Notes: generated by a model not told the origin, from the sequence alone. A stretch of 64,000 nucleotides of DNA from Physcomitrium patens (GCF_000002425.4 NC_037274.1:15043517-15107516), one strand, 5' to 3'; positions 24,605 through 39,622 are shown, numbered from the stretch's first letter. Numbers and translations are program-made.

Positions 24605-27600
24605 GTTTGCCGTCTTCTCCTTAACTATAAAAGAAAATATAATGCTTTTTAGGAGCCCCCTTTCTACTTCTTACTATTGTCCAATCAATTGGGTCGACTC
24701 TCCCTTTTGTAACGAAAAATCCATCCTAGATTTATATATAATAAAATTTATGCCGATTACCATTGATTTGTGTTGTAAATTTAGTACTCATAAAATCTTC
24801 CAATTGTACTGAATTATTTGAAAATTTGTCAATAACTCAATATGGCCCATGCCATCAAACTTCAAATTTTTTTGGAAAATTTTTAAATTGACTATCATAA
24901 AGAAGTACCAAATCATTTGGCATAAAAGCCTTTGGTCTAAACTTACTATCATAATAAGTCTTCCTTCATTTTTGTGTAGTTTCTATTATCATTAATGCAT
25001 TGGCTCTAATTTCATCTAATTTTTCTATTTCTTCTAAACGGTACCGTAATGAATCCTAATCTCCCAATCTATGATCTATAACAATTCGTAAACTTTGGAC
25101 TTCCAATTCAATAGGTAATATTGCTTCTTGGCCATAAACCAATTGGAAAGGGATAACATTGGTAGTAACTTTATACGCAATATGATATGCCTATAAAGCT
25201 GCAAACAACTTAATGTCCCAATCTGTTCCTGCTCTTGAAACTATTTTTTGTTAAGATTTTATATAAAATTCCATTAGTCTTTTCTATTTGTCTATTGGCT
25301 CTAGGATGATACGGTGTAGTCTTCCAATATTTTATCTCATATTAAGCCATAAGTGCTTCGATTGTATTATTTATAAAATGAGTCTGTCGATCATTAACCA
25401 ATTCTCGTGGACAACCAAACCTTATAATAATATTTTTATACAAAAAGGTTGCTACTGTATTTGCACTATCGATTTTCGTAGCTATGGCTTTAGTCCATTT
25501 TGTTACGTAATCCGTTGCTACTAGTATATACCATTTTTGTCCATTTCTTGAAGCTGGTACAATTAGTCCTACAAAATCAATTCTCCATTTTTCAAAAGGT
25601 GCTTGAGCCAAAATTGGTACCAATGGCATTGTTGAAGTTCCAGTAGGTCGACCTGTTCTTTGACATGGGTTACAATGATAGACAAATTGGTAGGCATCTG
25701 CAAACATTTTTGGCCACCAATAACCAGTTTGTAAGGCTTTATGAGCCGTGCTATCCTCCGTAAAATATCCACCACAACTATCCAAGTAACAACCTTCTAA
25801 TATAATACGTACTTTGGTTTGATAATTATAGCATCGCAAAACTCCATCCTTGCCTTGTTTATATAAAGCTTCACAAATCATCGTATAAGGTGCATATTTT
25901 AATATTAAGCGTCGTTTAAGCTTTTCATTAAAATTAGGTGGAAAGATTTGAAATGTTAAGTATTGAATTATTTCACTATACTTCGGAGTAATTACATCTA
26001 TCGCAAACAGTTCTACATTGAGTAGTGTATCGTTAATGGGTTCATTACCCAATATATTGGATAACCGAGATAAATGGTCCGCATTGGAATGTGATTTTTT
26101 TGATCTTATCTGAATAGTAAAGACAAATTCCTACAAGAGTAGAATCCATCATGCAATATGACTACTTAATTGAGGCTTATTAATCATATATTTTAAAGCA
26201 TTATGGTCAAAATGGAAAACAAATTTAAAATCAAGAAGATAATATCAAAACTTTTGTATGGAATAAATCATTCCCAATGCTTCTCTTTCGATTGTTGTAT
26301 AATTTCTTTTAGCTACTACCAATTGACGACTTGCATAATAAATAGGGTGATCAAAACCTCGGTCATCTTTTTGACTTAGCATAGAACCAATCGCGATATT
26401 AGATGCATCCATATAAACTTGGAATGGATTTTTCCAATAAGGTGCCACCAATATTGGTGCTGAAATCAATTTCTGTTTCAATGTTTCGAATGCAATTGTA
26501 CATTCCTTTGTCCAAAATAGACTGGTCCCATTGGTTGGTGGTTTTTTCAAGAGATTTGTGAAGGAAAGGCATATAACTGCAAATAGATAGATAAATCGCT
26601 GATAATAACTGACATGGCTGATAAATGCTTGAATACCTGTAACAATGTCTGGTTACTTTAATTCTACTATAATCTTTATTTTATTCAGATCTGTAGTAAA
26701 GCGTGCCATCAAAACTATATGACCCAACAGTTTACTAGAAGGCACACCAAATTGATATTTTTTTGAATTTAAAGAAATTTCATATTTGGCACATTGATTC
26801 AAATATTGACCTAGATATTTTAAATGCCTTGCTCTCGTACTAAATGTACAGAAATCATCTAGAAATATTTCCATTGAAATTTGTAGATAATCTTGGAATG
26901 ATTGCGTCATTACTCTTTGAAATGTAACTGGTGCATTACAAAGCCCAAACGGCATAACCTTATAGACAAAGGTCCTCTAATCTGTAGTAAAAGTAGTTTT
27001 TAACTGGTCTTCTTTTGTAATCTTAACTTAATTATAACCAGTGAATCCATCAAATAATGAATAACATTCATGACCAACAACAACATCCAATATACTATCC
27101 GTGAACGGTAAAGGAAAATAGTCCTTCTTGGTAGCCGCATTTAATTTTTGGAAATCTTGACAGATGTGAACTTTTCCATTCTTTCTCAACACCATAATAA
27201 TTGATGAAATCCATTCATTCAAAGGAACTGGATAGATAAATCCAACCTCGAAGAGTTTATCCAGTTCTTCTTTTACCATAAGTGAGTATTTTCGATTAAG
27301 TCAATGTTGTCTTTGATATACTGATGTAGCGTTCTCCTCCTATATAATTTGATGCTCACAAACTTCACCTGGAATTCCTTTCAAATCCACATATGATCAT
27401 GTGAAAGAAATTTTACGCATTAAAAAGTAATCTACCTAAATTTCTTTCTCCTTGCCTTTTATACTATCGTAAATCTGAATGATTTGGAGAGCCTCCCTTA
27501 CACCTAAATTAATTGGTTGACATCATGGAATTTCAAGAATCTATGGACTGATGTTCTATTCAATCCCAAAATCTTTCATAAAATTTGACACATTAGAACT

Positions 27601-30600
27601 TTTTAACTCCAGTTCCATAGCACTAACATGATTAACATCCTGTCTATTCATTCAATATGCAATTATATGATCAGAATCTTCAATAACATGTAGAGGAACT
27701 AAGTACTCTCTCGGTCCCTTGCACTGGTAGTTTATTCTAGTATGCTCGACAACTTGCCTTGTATCAATATAAATTGGAATAGGTGTACCAATTTCTACTT
27801 CTATAGACTCATCTCCAGAATCCGACGTGAATTTTGAACTGGCAACTTGAGTTTCTCTGTGATATTGGACATGGTATATTTGAAGCACAATTTTATCATT
27901 ATCTTTCTCAATTGTCAATGTATCATGGTCTCAATCATTTCGAGCTTTAGCTTGATATAATCATGGTCACCTCAATAAAATTGAGTATGGCAATATAGGA
28001 CTTCACAATCGAAAAATAATATAATCAATTTTATAGGTAATTCCCATAATTACTATATTAATGCTTTATAAAATATCCATAGGTTTAACTCGGCTAGAGT
28101 CAACCATTCTCAAAACTACTGTAGTAGGCAATAAGTGATCCAAATCCAACTCCTCCATTGTAGCGACATTCATAAGATTTACACTAGATCCTCCGTCTAC
28201 TTGGACTTTCGATAGTAACACTCCATCAATTAAGACATCAATCATTAGTGCATCTGGATCGGGATTCAAACTTATTTCTTGAATTTCTCTATTTCGAGAT
28301 TTGTGATAAATTAATGAAGAATTCAAGATAGTTCGACACTTAGGTGCTACTGCCAATAGTTACTTCATAGAGATCGTGGGTTGTATTGTGCCCAAATCTT
28401 TTAGAATATCATATGGTTTTGTATTAGTAGTAATTCTCAATGTCCGATTCTTCTTCCCAGTCTTAGACATCGACATAAGTAAATTGGTTTTCTTTATATT
28501 GGAAATTGATAAAGCTACTAGAATTGAATTTGACGGAGCTTGTAAAATTATTTCTTTCAATGGGTAAGATTGTTCTCATAATTGGACTGATATTAGTTCT
28601 TTAGAATTTACGCCTCTTAGAAGATCTTTCAACAAAAAGGACGTTTCTCGAAATTGTGTAGAAAATGGAACTGCTCGATACGAAATTAAAGCCTCCGTAC
28701 TTGGTACTTCATTAGGATGCACAACCGATTCAGGTCTTATACTGAATAAGGGACCTATGTTAGAACCTAAATTGAATGGCCCCATAATTGGATCCAATTG
28801 GCTCTTTGCTTCAAGATCACCCAAATGTTGAATTGGTCCTTTCCTCTTTTGCTGACTTCTTGTACAGATAGCTTGGACTACTTCTATCCGATGAACTAGT
28901 AAATGTTGATGATCTTGATTTATCTCTTCTATTTTTTCTTGGCTTTGGATCTATTGATCTTGATTATTGAAATTGAACGGAGCATTATATTGTTGATAAG
29001 TATATTCCGACTGCTTGTAATTCATACATACTGGTGCATAATTGTCACTAGCTCTAGGATTGGGATATTCACTGGCATAATGAGCAATCTATCTATAATA
29101 GAAACAACAAAGTCGTCTTCTTGTACCTTCATTTGACATATTGGGTGTCTCCATCAGTATATACGTACTTAGCTTGTTCCATGTAGGATTAGAAAATGAT
29201 CTTGATTGCCCCGTTTGTACGGAGGATACTTAATTCGATGATGCAGGTAGAGCATATTGCTGATACCTGCTGCTCCTTCTCGTTGTTCTGAAGGTTTGAT
29301 GCAGACCCCTGATTAAAATTAGAACTTTGAAAATTATTGAATGTTCGATTTTGTCGATTAGATCAATTTCCATTCCATCCATACATATTTTTCATTTGAA
29401 CTTGATTGACTTTCTACTGAGTCGATGGGATCATGGTCTGATTATTGAATTGTTATTGCCTTTGTAAATGCTAGGAGTTTTGGGTCTGGTACTTTCCTCC
29501 GCAAAATGTACATTGAATACCCGTTTGTCTAAGTGATGGACATTCCGTATCAAAATGACCTTGTTCCTTACAATTATTACACTATACATTAGATCCCATA
29601 TTAGAAGGCTTATGTCATTTCTCCTTATCTTTAGCCAAATTCACGGCCAATTCTTCCATCTTCTTTCTTAGATTTAATAGTAAGACTTCATTTGGATCTT
29701 TAACAGTCGCATTTATAAACAACTCCGATTGTTGATAGGTTGGTGATGTAAAATAAGGTGTCATCATTATTGGCACTATTGCTTGGAATGGTGTAGCATT
29801 AATTGCTTGTTGCAACATAACATTCTTCACATTGGAGGCAGCCATTTGTGGATAATTATCCATCGACATATTTCTCAATTGTATTTGTTGGCTTCTTGAA
29901 CTTGGAATCATCGTGGCTCCCATTGTTAACAATTGGTCATAATGACATTCTTCCTATACCTTTACTCGTGCCAACGATGCCTCTATCGTAGCTGATCGAG
30001 TTTTTTTTACAAATATTTTTAATTTTAGTGGATGCAAACCATTAATTAATATCGACAATATAATCGCAAGTGGCATTTGATTATTTGACCATTTACGAAG
30101 TATATCTCTGATCCAGCCATAATAGAACTCTACGAATTCCTCCGCAAACATCCTGCTATTCATAAAACTTTCTCGAAGCCGATCTTCAAATCCAATTGGT
30201 CTAGAATGGGTTAGGAAGGCATTCCTCAAGGCCTCCCAATTGAGAAATCTATCCATTGGTTGTTGTTTATACCATTCAAAAGTTATATCTTTTAAAGTTG
30301 TTAGCAACCATCTCAATCAAATGTCTTTAGTTCTATCATTATTAGCCACGTAGGCTGTTAAGAATTGAGATATATGGTGATCGGGATCAGAGCCTAGCTA
30401 ACCACTAAAAGTAGGTAATGGTACCACACTTATAGTTTGGTCTCCTACTACTCCCATTTATACTGTAATTGGTACTTCTGGCACTCCCGCGGCCATTGGT
30501 GTTATCATTGGTCTCCTTACTATTTGAATCTGAATTTTTCTTCTTTTGATTTTTTTTAGACGTATAATTTTCATAGGATATTTTTTATGTGTAATCGCTT

Positions 30601-30814
30601 CTATCTTTCTTTTGCTTATCGATTAATTCTTTGATAATCTTCCCTCCCGTGATTATCACTCATAAATTTTCATTCTTCTTTACAAAATCAATACTGTCTT
30701 AAATTATAACTCACATATTTGTAACCCTAAAACTGATTCTTCTCATGTTCTCATTCAACATATAATTCCATCTCCCATACAATCAATTTCTAACATTTCA
30801 TATTGTTATCATTT

Positions 30815-30834
30815 CTCCGGCAGCGGTGCCAAAA
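30815..30834 (-). other. Primer-binding site of Tat2 (tRNA-Asp type)
   Basis: On the minus strand TGGCACCGCTGCCGGAGA directly follows the 5' LTR. It matches the complement of a plant tRNA-Asp 3' end at about 15 of 18 positions, a site typical of Tat/Athila relatives. Confidence 0.75.
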
Positions 30835-31655
30835 TATTGTTCTCCTTGTGCTCAAGCTTCAGTAGACCAAAGCAATTGAACTAATAGAGGTGGGTTCGAA
30901 TATGGGGAGAGACTGGTTATATGAATTGAGTCTGTTAGTGTCACAATTGACTGTATTCAGGCTATCTGAAATCAAGTATCAAACTACAAAACACCAAGGC
31001 TTACTACTTCCATCTTAATTCAATCCATAATCCATTCTATGATTATCAATTCAACAATACTACTCTCAATCACAATTCTTCATAAGCAAATAATAAAAAA
31101 AACAAAGAGGTAGCACCAAACTTACCCTGGCTTACGACTCTCACAGTCTGGCCCTTGGCTTATGACTCTCAATTTGGCTTTCGACTTATGACTCTTAATT
31201 TTGCTCTCAGCTTACGACTCTGAGTCTTGCTCTCGACTTATGACTCTCACAATCTGGCTCTCGACTTATGACTCTCAGTCTGACTCTTGACTTATGATTT
31301 TTAGTCTCGCTCTCGGCTTACGACTCTGAGTCTTACTCCCAACTTACGACTCTCACAGTCTGGTTCTCGGCTTACGACTCTCAGTCTCGCTCTCTGCTTA
31401 CGACTCTCACAGTTTGACTCTCGACTTACGACTCTCAGTCTGGCTCTAATTGCTCTTTCCTCAACCTATTTATGCTACCAAAAAGATTATCCGTCGACCA
31501 ACGAATTCCAAAGGTTATATCCCTTTGAATTCTTAACCATTTATTCCACTAACAACCTACTATTACCAACTAAACTGCCTAACCATCAGTCTAATTCTTA
31601 AGGTTGTCAATAATAAACCAATAACTTATCACAAAGTTTATTTACCTATTCTACA
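30835..31655 (-). repeat. Right (5') LTR of Tat2
   Basis: About 821 bp, ending CTATTCTACA. It carries about 12 minisatellite units (31130-31445). It is longer than its partner mainly through extra units. Confidence 0.85.
31130..31445. repeat. LTR minisatellite, about 12 units
   Basis: Same unit as at 23675-23935. Some units contain the palindrome GACTCTGAGTC. Confidence 0.9.
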
Positions 31656-31660
31656 ATCTT

Positions 31661-32149
31661 TTTCAATTTTTTTGTACTTTTTGCCAATTTAGTTTTTGAA
31701 AAGTATGTAAAATCCTAAATAAGATCAATGGTATAATTGATAGATATTAAGGTTCTAATCTATTCTAGGATTAAATAAATTTGAATAGGATTTAATTTAG
31801 AATTTAAAATTTAGTTAGGATTTAAGATTTGTTTAGAATTTAGTTAGAATTTGAGTTAGGATTTATGTAAAGACTATTAGAATTTTAACTAGAATTAAAA
31901 AAAGATTTTATTGGAATTTATTTAAGTTATATTTTAGATTTTATTTTAATATTTTCTTTGAATTTCTTTAGAATTTCTTTATACTTCTTTTGTAATTTTT
32001 TTGAGATTTTTTTGGATTGATCAAAGATAGATTAGCATTGTTAAGATTTAATTGTAGTTATTTAGGATTCTATTAAAATTAGAATCTTATTGCTCCAATG
32101 TTTCTTCCATCTTCTATAACTAAGTGCTTGATGCATTTTCAATCAAGAC
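31661..32149. other. Unassigned AT-rich insert, right part
   Basis: Continuation of 22471-23374 beyond Tat2. It contains a run of short imperfect repeats with a TTTAGAATTTA-like core (about 31770-31880). No gene recognised. Confidence 0.4.
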
Positions 32150-34198
32150 TTCTTGTTGTGCAACAATGCAACACAAAATTAGTCTACAAATATATGTTAT
32201 CTTCAAGGCTTCAAAAGATTTTTTTGCTTCTTTGCTCTACTTAAGTTTTTCTTTAAATATCAAATTTATAAGATAAGTTGTATCTTTAGAAAAATTCTTT
32301 GTGAAGATTTGATAATAATTAGTAAATCTCAAAAAAAAAATTATACAGCTTTTATTGTTTTTGAGACCTTCCAATCTATGATACTTAGGATCTTCTTAGG
32401 AACCATCATTAATTTTTTTTTGAAAATGATATACCTTAAAAAATCAACTTGCGTAATATAGAATACATACTTTTTTATCTTTTTATATATCTTATATTTC
32501 TAAATTTATTTAATACACAACAAATATAAAATTTATATTCTTCTATATTCTTAATGTAGATTATAATGATGTCTATATAATAGATAAAAAAAATTAATCA
32601 AGAAATTCACAAAAGACATCATTCATGAATTGTTAAAAGCAAGTGGTGGATTTGTGAATCAAATGGTATGATATTATATTTGAAATGTCCATACCTAATT
32701 TAAAAAACAATCTTCTATTCATCTACTTCTTTAGTGTAGACCATGTTGTATGCTTCTTATAGATCTATTTTTATATAGATCTTTGTTTGATTAAGTTGAT
32801 CAAAAAGTCCTAAAATCAAAGATAGAAGAGACCTATTATTGATGGTGATCTTATTAAGTCCTTGATAGTCTATGCACATTCATATAAATCCATATTTTTT
32901 CTTCACAAATAAGATAGTAGCTCCTATTGGAGATTTTGAATGGCATATAAAGTTTTTAGCCAAATTCTTGTCAATATATTCTTTTAGTGCATCCAATTTA
33001 TTTTCTAATAAGCAATAGATTGATGTCAATGGTAGTTGAGCTTATTCTTGTAGATCAATTGAAAAATCATGGGATCATTGCTCTAGAATAATATTTGTAT
33101 TTTTCTTTTTATAAATATTTTGGAAAACTTAATATTCATTGAGAATATCACTTGATGTCTTTCTACCCTCAAAAATAGATGTGGCATATATAGTAACAAA
33201 TGACCCTTCTTTTGTCACATGCATGAGAATTCTTGCATCTATTAATAAAGATTTAAATATACTAGACTTATCTATTTCTATTTCAATGTTAAAATATTAG
33301 ATTAAACTATAAGAAAAATTAAGATTATAAACAATCTAATATATTTGAAAGTTATATTTTTTTTAACCATGATAATCCTAAAAAAAATTAATTGAAAGAA
33401 GATTTTATTACATTGAATATTATTATACTATTATGAGCTTTAATTGCTATATCTAAAGGAATAGTCTCATGACTAAAATCTCCAAAAGACAACAAATGAC
33501 CATCTATGACTTCTACATGTACAAGTTTAATTTTCTTGACTAAAGATATTTCTTATTTTTTGAAAAAATCTTTATTTATAAAACATGCTAAGACTCTTGA
33601 ATCTAATAATATAAAGACTTTATGATTTTTAGGTCCTAATTCACATCTATTGTAAAACAAGATAAGAGATCTGAGGAGAGAATAGGACATTTACTAGGTA
33701 TTGCACATGATTCTAGCCATATGATTCCTATAGTAGTTAGAAAAACTAGTTTTCTAACACATTATCTTCTTTAGCAATTGTACTCCTCATTTTGTGATTG
33801 TGTTGTTCTTTTCAATAATATTGAATAGTATCTTTAGTTTTTCTATAATATAAATATAAATCTTCTTAATGACATTGAATCTTTTCTTGCTCAACGAGGA
33901 ATTTAAAATGTACCACATCAATTTGCATCAATTATGGCCTTGATAAATAAGTTTCTAAAAACTTGGGAGCTATTATTATTACTTGGCTTATTCTTTTGGA
34001 ATCAAGTCTTATTTCTTAATTACTTTTAAATAATCAATTATAATATGCAATAGCTTGAGCAATAAATTATTCAAAAGATTCTACTTTTTTCATTATCAAT
34101 AATAAAGCTTTGACATTATCTTCCAATCTATATTGAAATTGATTGATGATTTCTTTGTCATTCCTATATCAATAGCAAGTGAGGTTTTGATATTGAGT
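32150..34198 (-). mobile_element. Old chromovirus fossil B, right part
   Basis: Minus-strand remnants of RNase H/reverse transcriptase (about 32.2-33.0 kb), protease (about 33.3-33.65 kb), and gag with a knuckle region (about 33.75-34.19 kb), parallel to C at 17.9-20.3 kb. It ends where chromovirus A begins. Many breaks; very old. Confidence 0.65.
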
Positions 34199-34662
34199 TG
34201 TAATAGACATACAACTAAAGAAGGTTCCAAAAGATTCTAAAAGATTTTAGTAGGATCTAAGAAGGCTCCAAAAGATTCTAAGTGGTTCTAGAAGGTTTCT
34301 AAAAGATTTCAGAAGGTTTTAGAAGGTACCAGTGGATTCTAAGAAGATTTCAAATGGTTCCAATAGATTCTAAGAAAGTTCTAAAAGGTCATAGGAAGAT
34401 TTTAGGAGGCTTTGGATGATTTAGGAAGTTGTTGAAGAAGGATCTTAGGCTTGCTTTGTTTCCAAGTTTTATTAAAACTTCTGAAGAAGCTTCTTAGGAT
34501 CTAATATATATAGGAATTGAGGGTGAGGAGATCCTTGGTCTCAAAAACTCACTTCTTATAGTCTAGGCAAGACCTTCTTGTCTTATATCTAGTTATTGTT
34601 CTAATGTTGAATTAAATCTATTTCTTAATCTTGGATCCTTATCTTGTATATGGTCCCTAAGA
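34199..34662 (+). repeat. 5' LTR of chromovirus A
   Basis: Starts TGTAATAGACATACAAC. Compare TGTTATGGACATACAAC at 54458 and TGTCATGGACATACATT in the young element. TATATATAG is at 34505-34513. It ends just before GTTTGTCG, as in the young element. Confidence 0.8.
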
Positions 34663-36476
34663 GTTTGTCGAAATTGCTATAAAATAATATTAAGAGCTTA
34701 GTCTTTCTTAATAGAAAGTGGATTACCCTTCTTCTTGGAAGTACTATAGCATTCTAAAGGTTGCAAATTACCCTCTCTTAAACTAATATTATTCTTTTTT
34801 TAATATTCTTTTGGTTTTTTTTCTTTATATCATAGATTAGGTTTTTTTCTTTTGAAGGCGTGTATTTCTTTGATTTTTTATGGCAAAAGATAGAAATATC
34901 AATATCACAAACTTAAAAGAGATTTAATTAGATTCTACTATTAATACTCTTAAAGCATTGAAGATGAGAACAGAGACTTTATCAAAGTAGAATGAAGAAT
35001 TATATATGACCATATATAATAGTTAAGGAGCCAAACTACCTCCACTACTATATCAACTTCCAACATAGGTTCCAAATTTTCAAACGATTATGTCTACTTC
35101 AAACATGGAAGGTGCATCCACTTAAAGCAATGATCTGATAATAATAACAACAAAAGAACCAAAGATCAGCCTTTTGAAAAATTTTGATGGCACCCACTCA
35201 AAATTTCATAGCTTTGTAAACCAAGTATGACTAATCACCTTGCTTCAACCTCAATGATATTCCACTAAAGCATCTCATGTTGGATTCGTTGGAAACTTAC
35301 TTTCAGATCAAGCTTTAACTTAGTTTGTCGTATTATTTGAAAAGAATTCTCTAATATTACATAATTTTGAAGCATTTTTGGCAGCATTTGGTGAACATGA
35401 TAAGGTTTATTTTTCAACAACTAAAGTTCAAAGCCTTCGAAAAGAAACATGCTCTACATGAATATATGCCTTAGATTTTTGACAAATACCATGTAATATA
35501 AATTGGAGAGAAAATGCATTGATGAGCCAATTTCATTAGGAATTAAGAGATGATGTCAAGGACTTATTATTATCTATGCCAAATCCTCTAACACTCAATG
35601 AAGCCATTACTCAAGCTATGAAGTGTAATAATCGTTTATTTTAATGACAACAAAATAAACTTTCTTCAATTATGCCACATATATACACCAATTATTCTGC
35701 AGCTTCTTCACCATGCAATTCTAATGAACAATTAAAAACAAATGATATGTAGATTGATGCAGTTCGTTTCAAACCTCTTTCTAAGTAAGAAAAAAAATGT
35801 CAAAGAAAACTTGGCCTATATTTATGTTAAGAAGAAACTTAGCAATAAGATTAATAATTATTCAAAGAAATATTAATGTATATATTGAATGAAGAGTATT
35901 GCCACATCATCAAAAGCATTGCATGAAAATGAGGGCATCCAATCACAATAGGAACCATGCCATTGGATTCTTTACTATTATAAACCAAAAAGATCTTATA
36001 CTCTCTACAAGCCCTTTTCATTGTTTTATTATACTTATATGGCTAAGAATCACAAAACTAGATTGTCATACATTACTTGATTCGGGAGCCTCTGCATATT
36101 TTATTGACAAAGAATTTTCTAAATCACACAAAATCTATATAGTCAAAAAATCCAAAGCCATATATGTAGAAGTAATAGATGGTCAATCTTTATCCTTTGG
36201 AGACGTCATTCATGAGATGATTCCATTAGAAATAACCTTTGAGAACCATAGCAGCTAAGTAGTATTCAACGTCATTAGATCACTATTAAGTCTAGTCATT
36301 TTAAGACTCTCATGGCTTGAAAAATACTATCCACAGATAGATTGGGTATCATAAAAGTTAACATTTCTTCTAGTAGATCATAGAATCCCTAGATCTATAA
36401 AAAAGCTTCTAATACTTGACAAGCCAAAATTTAAATAATATTTACTTATTAAAGCTAAAGTATTTGTAAAGATAGC

Positions 36477-37238
36477 TGTGATTGCTCGTTTTACTTATTC
36501 CAAATTCATCTAATGGGAATAAATCCATATAGGGAGATTCGAACACGAAGAATGACTAGTTGCTTAAGCGTTCACGTTAGGATCACAATCAATTACCTCC
36601 TGAATGTATCGTCTCTATTTCCAATATCTGAATACACAAGGAAACTATAATCTCTTCCTTCACCTTATTGGTCTCTTCCTTATAGCAATTTAGTCATATC
36701 AATAACTACTATTTCCACCAATATATTCACCCTCATAATCTTCAACTGTAATACTGCGCCCTCACAACTTTCAGTACACAATTACCCTCATTCCAATCAC
36801 TAGAATTCTTCACACAAAACTGCCATTCACATTACGGTGTTTCACACAAACACAGACTCATTCTCTCTATTGAACTACAATCAGATTTCAGCATTCAATC
36901 TTTCTTCTTCTCAAATAATACCAATCACATTTCCATTCCATAATTCACTTCACAATATTCAAAAACTCTCAATCCTCTTATTCAAAGAAAATAACAAACA
37001 AAAGAAAAGAAGTAGCACCAAGCTTACCCCGGCTCAGAACTATCATAGCGATGGCACCTTAATTAACTCCTACAATTCTTATATATTTTCTCCTGATTCT
37101 CTAGATTCTAACCATAATTCTGTAATTAACCACTTTTAAGAATTAAATCACTCATCCGTCCTCTTGAATTTCCTATTATATGAACTATTAATATATTTTA
37201 CTAATATCTTTTAAAAACGAATTAACATCTATTCTACA
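36477..37238 (-). repeat. Solo LTR of the Tat1/Tat3 family
   Basis: About 762 bp from TGTGATTGCTCG to CTATTCTACA, matching the Tat3 LTRs and, in reverse complement, the Tat1 LTR. Flanks ATAGC (36472-36476) and ATAAC (37239-37243) match at 4 of 5 bases, a worn target-site duplication. The internal region has been lost, as after LTR-LTR recombination. It interrupts chromovirus A between protease and reverse transcriptase. Confidence 0.85.
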
Positions 37239-39622
37239 ATAACCAAACAAGGTACTACATTTGCTATCTATGCAAATCTACAATCGAAACCTGTGGTTGC
37301 TACAACAATAATTCTAAAAGTGTATAAAGATTTTATAAATGTATTTGAAAAAAAAAAATACAAATATCATACCAAAGCATCATCCTTATGATTGTGCAAT
37401 TGACCTTCAAGAAGGTGCTCAACCATCATTTGGATCCATCTACAATTTATGCCAAAATAAGCTTGCAACTTTAAAAGAGTACATTGAGAAAAATCTAGCT
37501 AAGAATTTTATTTGACATTCCAAGTCACCAACTGGTGCTCCAATATAATTTGTGAAGAAGAAAGATGGATCCTTACAAATATGTGTTGATTATCACAATC
37601 TTAACAAAATCATGGTAAAGAATTGATATCAATTGCCATTAATATCTGGACTTCTTGATTAACTTAGCAAAGCAAAGATCTTTGCAAAAATTGATCTATG
37701 AAGTGCATATAACTTGTTCCGCATTCAGGAGGAAAATGAATGGAAGACAACATTTTGCACAAGGTATAGGCATTTTGAATACAATGTCATGTCTTTTGGA
37801 TTTGTCAGTACTCCAGCCATATTTCAACACTTAATAAATGACACATTTTGTGAATGTCTTCATGACTTTAATGTGATCTATTTAAATAATATTTTCATCT
37901 TTTTCAAGAATCTAAAAGACCACAAAAAATATGTCTGTCTTGTGCTGAAAAAATTACAAAGTGCTAGGCTATATATAAAATTGAAGAAGTATATATTTCA
38001 TGTACTTCAAGTCAAATTTGTTGGATATATTATTTCTAACAAAAGCCTTTTTATGGATCCAAAGAAGATACAAGCAATCATCAATTAGGCAAAGCCAAAA
38101 ATAATACGTGATGTCTAATGCCTTCTTAGATTTGCAAACTTCTACATGATTTTTATTAAGAATTCTTCTAAGATTTCTACTCCATTTATGCAATTGACAT
38201 GTAAGAAAAAATTAGATTGGGGCCTTGAAATAGAAAAGCTTTTCAAAGCTTAAAAGATATTTTTACAACAACTCCAATTTTGATACATCCAGATTTTAAC
38301 AAGCCCTATTTTATGGAGACTAATGCCTCAAACTTTACATTTAGAGCAATTTTGTCATAATATGGAAAAGATAGCAAATTTCATCTAATTACATTCCATT
38401 TTAGAAAATTCTCAGTCATAGAAATTAACTACAAAATCCATGATAAAGAGCTACTTACTATCCTAGATTCTTTCCAAGAATGGTGCCACTTTCATGAAGG
38501 TGCCTCTCATCAGATGATTGTATATACAGATCAAAAGAATCTTAAATACTTCATGTTAATTTGAGTATTGAACCGTAGCCAAGCATGTTGAAGTATATCT
38601 TTATTATGATTTGACTTTTACATCACATATTGACCCGAGAGCCAACAAAGATTATCAGATGCATTATTAAGACGTTTTTATTTTAATCCGAAAGAAGGTG
38701 AGGCAGTATATGATCAATAATGGACAATCTTCTTATAGATTGAGCAATTTCATCTTTGAGCAACCAATGTATCACTGCCTATGGATTTATTATTTCTTGA
38801 TCAAGTTCATAAAGCCTCAAATACAGACCCTCTTATTCTTAATATCAAGCAATTTACCAACAACTTGATTGAAGAGTCTTTTAAATTCAAGTATGAAGAC
38901 AACCTCTTGTTCTTCAAAGAATGTTTATTCATTCCTAAAGGACCAACTCGCTTGTACGTTCTTCAAACATACCATGACTTTTCTGCAACCAGAGATTTTA
39001 GATTCAATAAGACCTTGAAACTTCTATCTAGAGACTTTTGGTGGCCTAAAATATAGAAGGATGTTAAAAATTTTATATTATCATATAATACTTGTTCAAG
39101 GTCAAAGAATCCTTGACATTGGCCATATAAACTTCTTCAATCCTTTCCTAATCCAAGACAACTATGGTCATGTATTTCTATGGATTTCATTACAGATCTT
39201 CTACCATCAAACTCATTTGACACTATCTTTATAGTTATTGATTGATTGACCAAGATAGCATATTTTATACCTTGCAAAAAGTCTATTACTAGTGGAGAGA
39301 TGACAAAACTCTTTATTGACAATATCTACCATCACCATGAGTTGCCAAACAACATTGTATCAAATTAAGAATCACAATTTGTATCAAGGTTTTGGATGGC
39401 ACTCTTCAAGATTTTTAAGATTGACATCAATCTTTTCTTTGCCTTCCACCATCAAATTGATGGCCAAACAAAGCAGATCAATCAAATTTTTGAGCAATAT
39501 TTGAGGTGCACCATTAACTATCAACAAGATGAATGAACATCCTATTTCTTGTTGGCAAAATTTTTATATAACAATACAATCCATGCATCTACATAGCAAA
39601 TGCCATTCTACTTAAACTACGA

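Larger units (their letters stand above)
23380..31655 (-). mobile_element. Tat-like Ty3/gypsy fossil (Tat2), both LTRs
   Basis: Full-length-scale element (about 8.3 kb) on the minus strand with two LTRs, a tRNA-Asp-type primer site and 5-bp target-site duplications. Parts, from right to left: gag (about 28.9-30.5 kb, with zinc-knuckle region near 29.0-29.1 kb), protease-like VQVDGGSSVNL near 28.2 kb, reverse transcriptase about 26.65-27.3 kb, RNase H about 26.2-26.55 kb, integrase about 25.3-26.05 kb (zinc-binding and catalytic-core motifs), then a coiled-coil accessory ORF. There is no chromodomain. LTRs differ by about 9 percent in the first 250 bp by eye. Broken by many lesions. Confidence 0.9.

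Noticed and set aside
30885-30905. tRNA or SINE promoter in Tat LTRs
   Set aside because: GGGTTCGAA-type words resemble a B box, also at about 41845 and 53395, but there is no A box at the right distance and no cloverleaf.
34194-34198. TGAGT as the target-site duplication of chromovirus A
   Set aside because: The right end of A is incomplete, so no matching copy can be checked.
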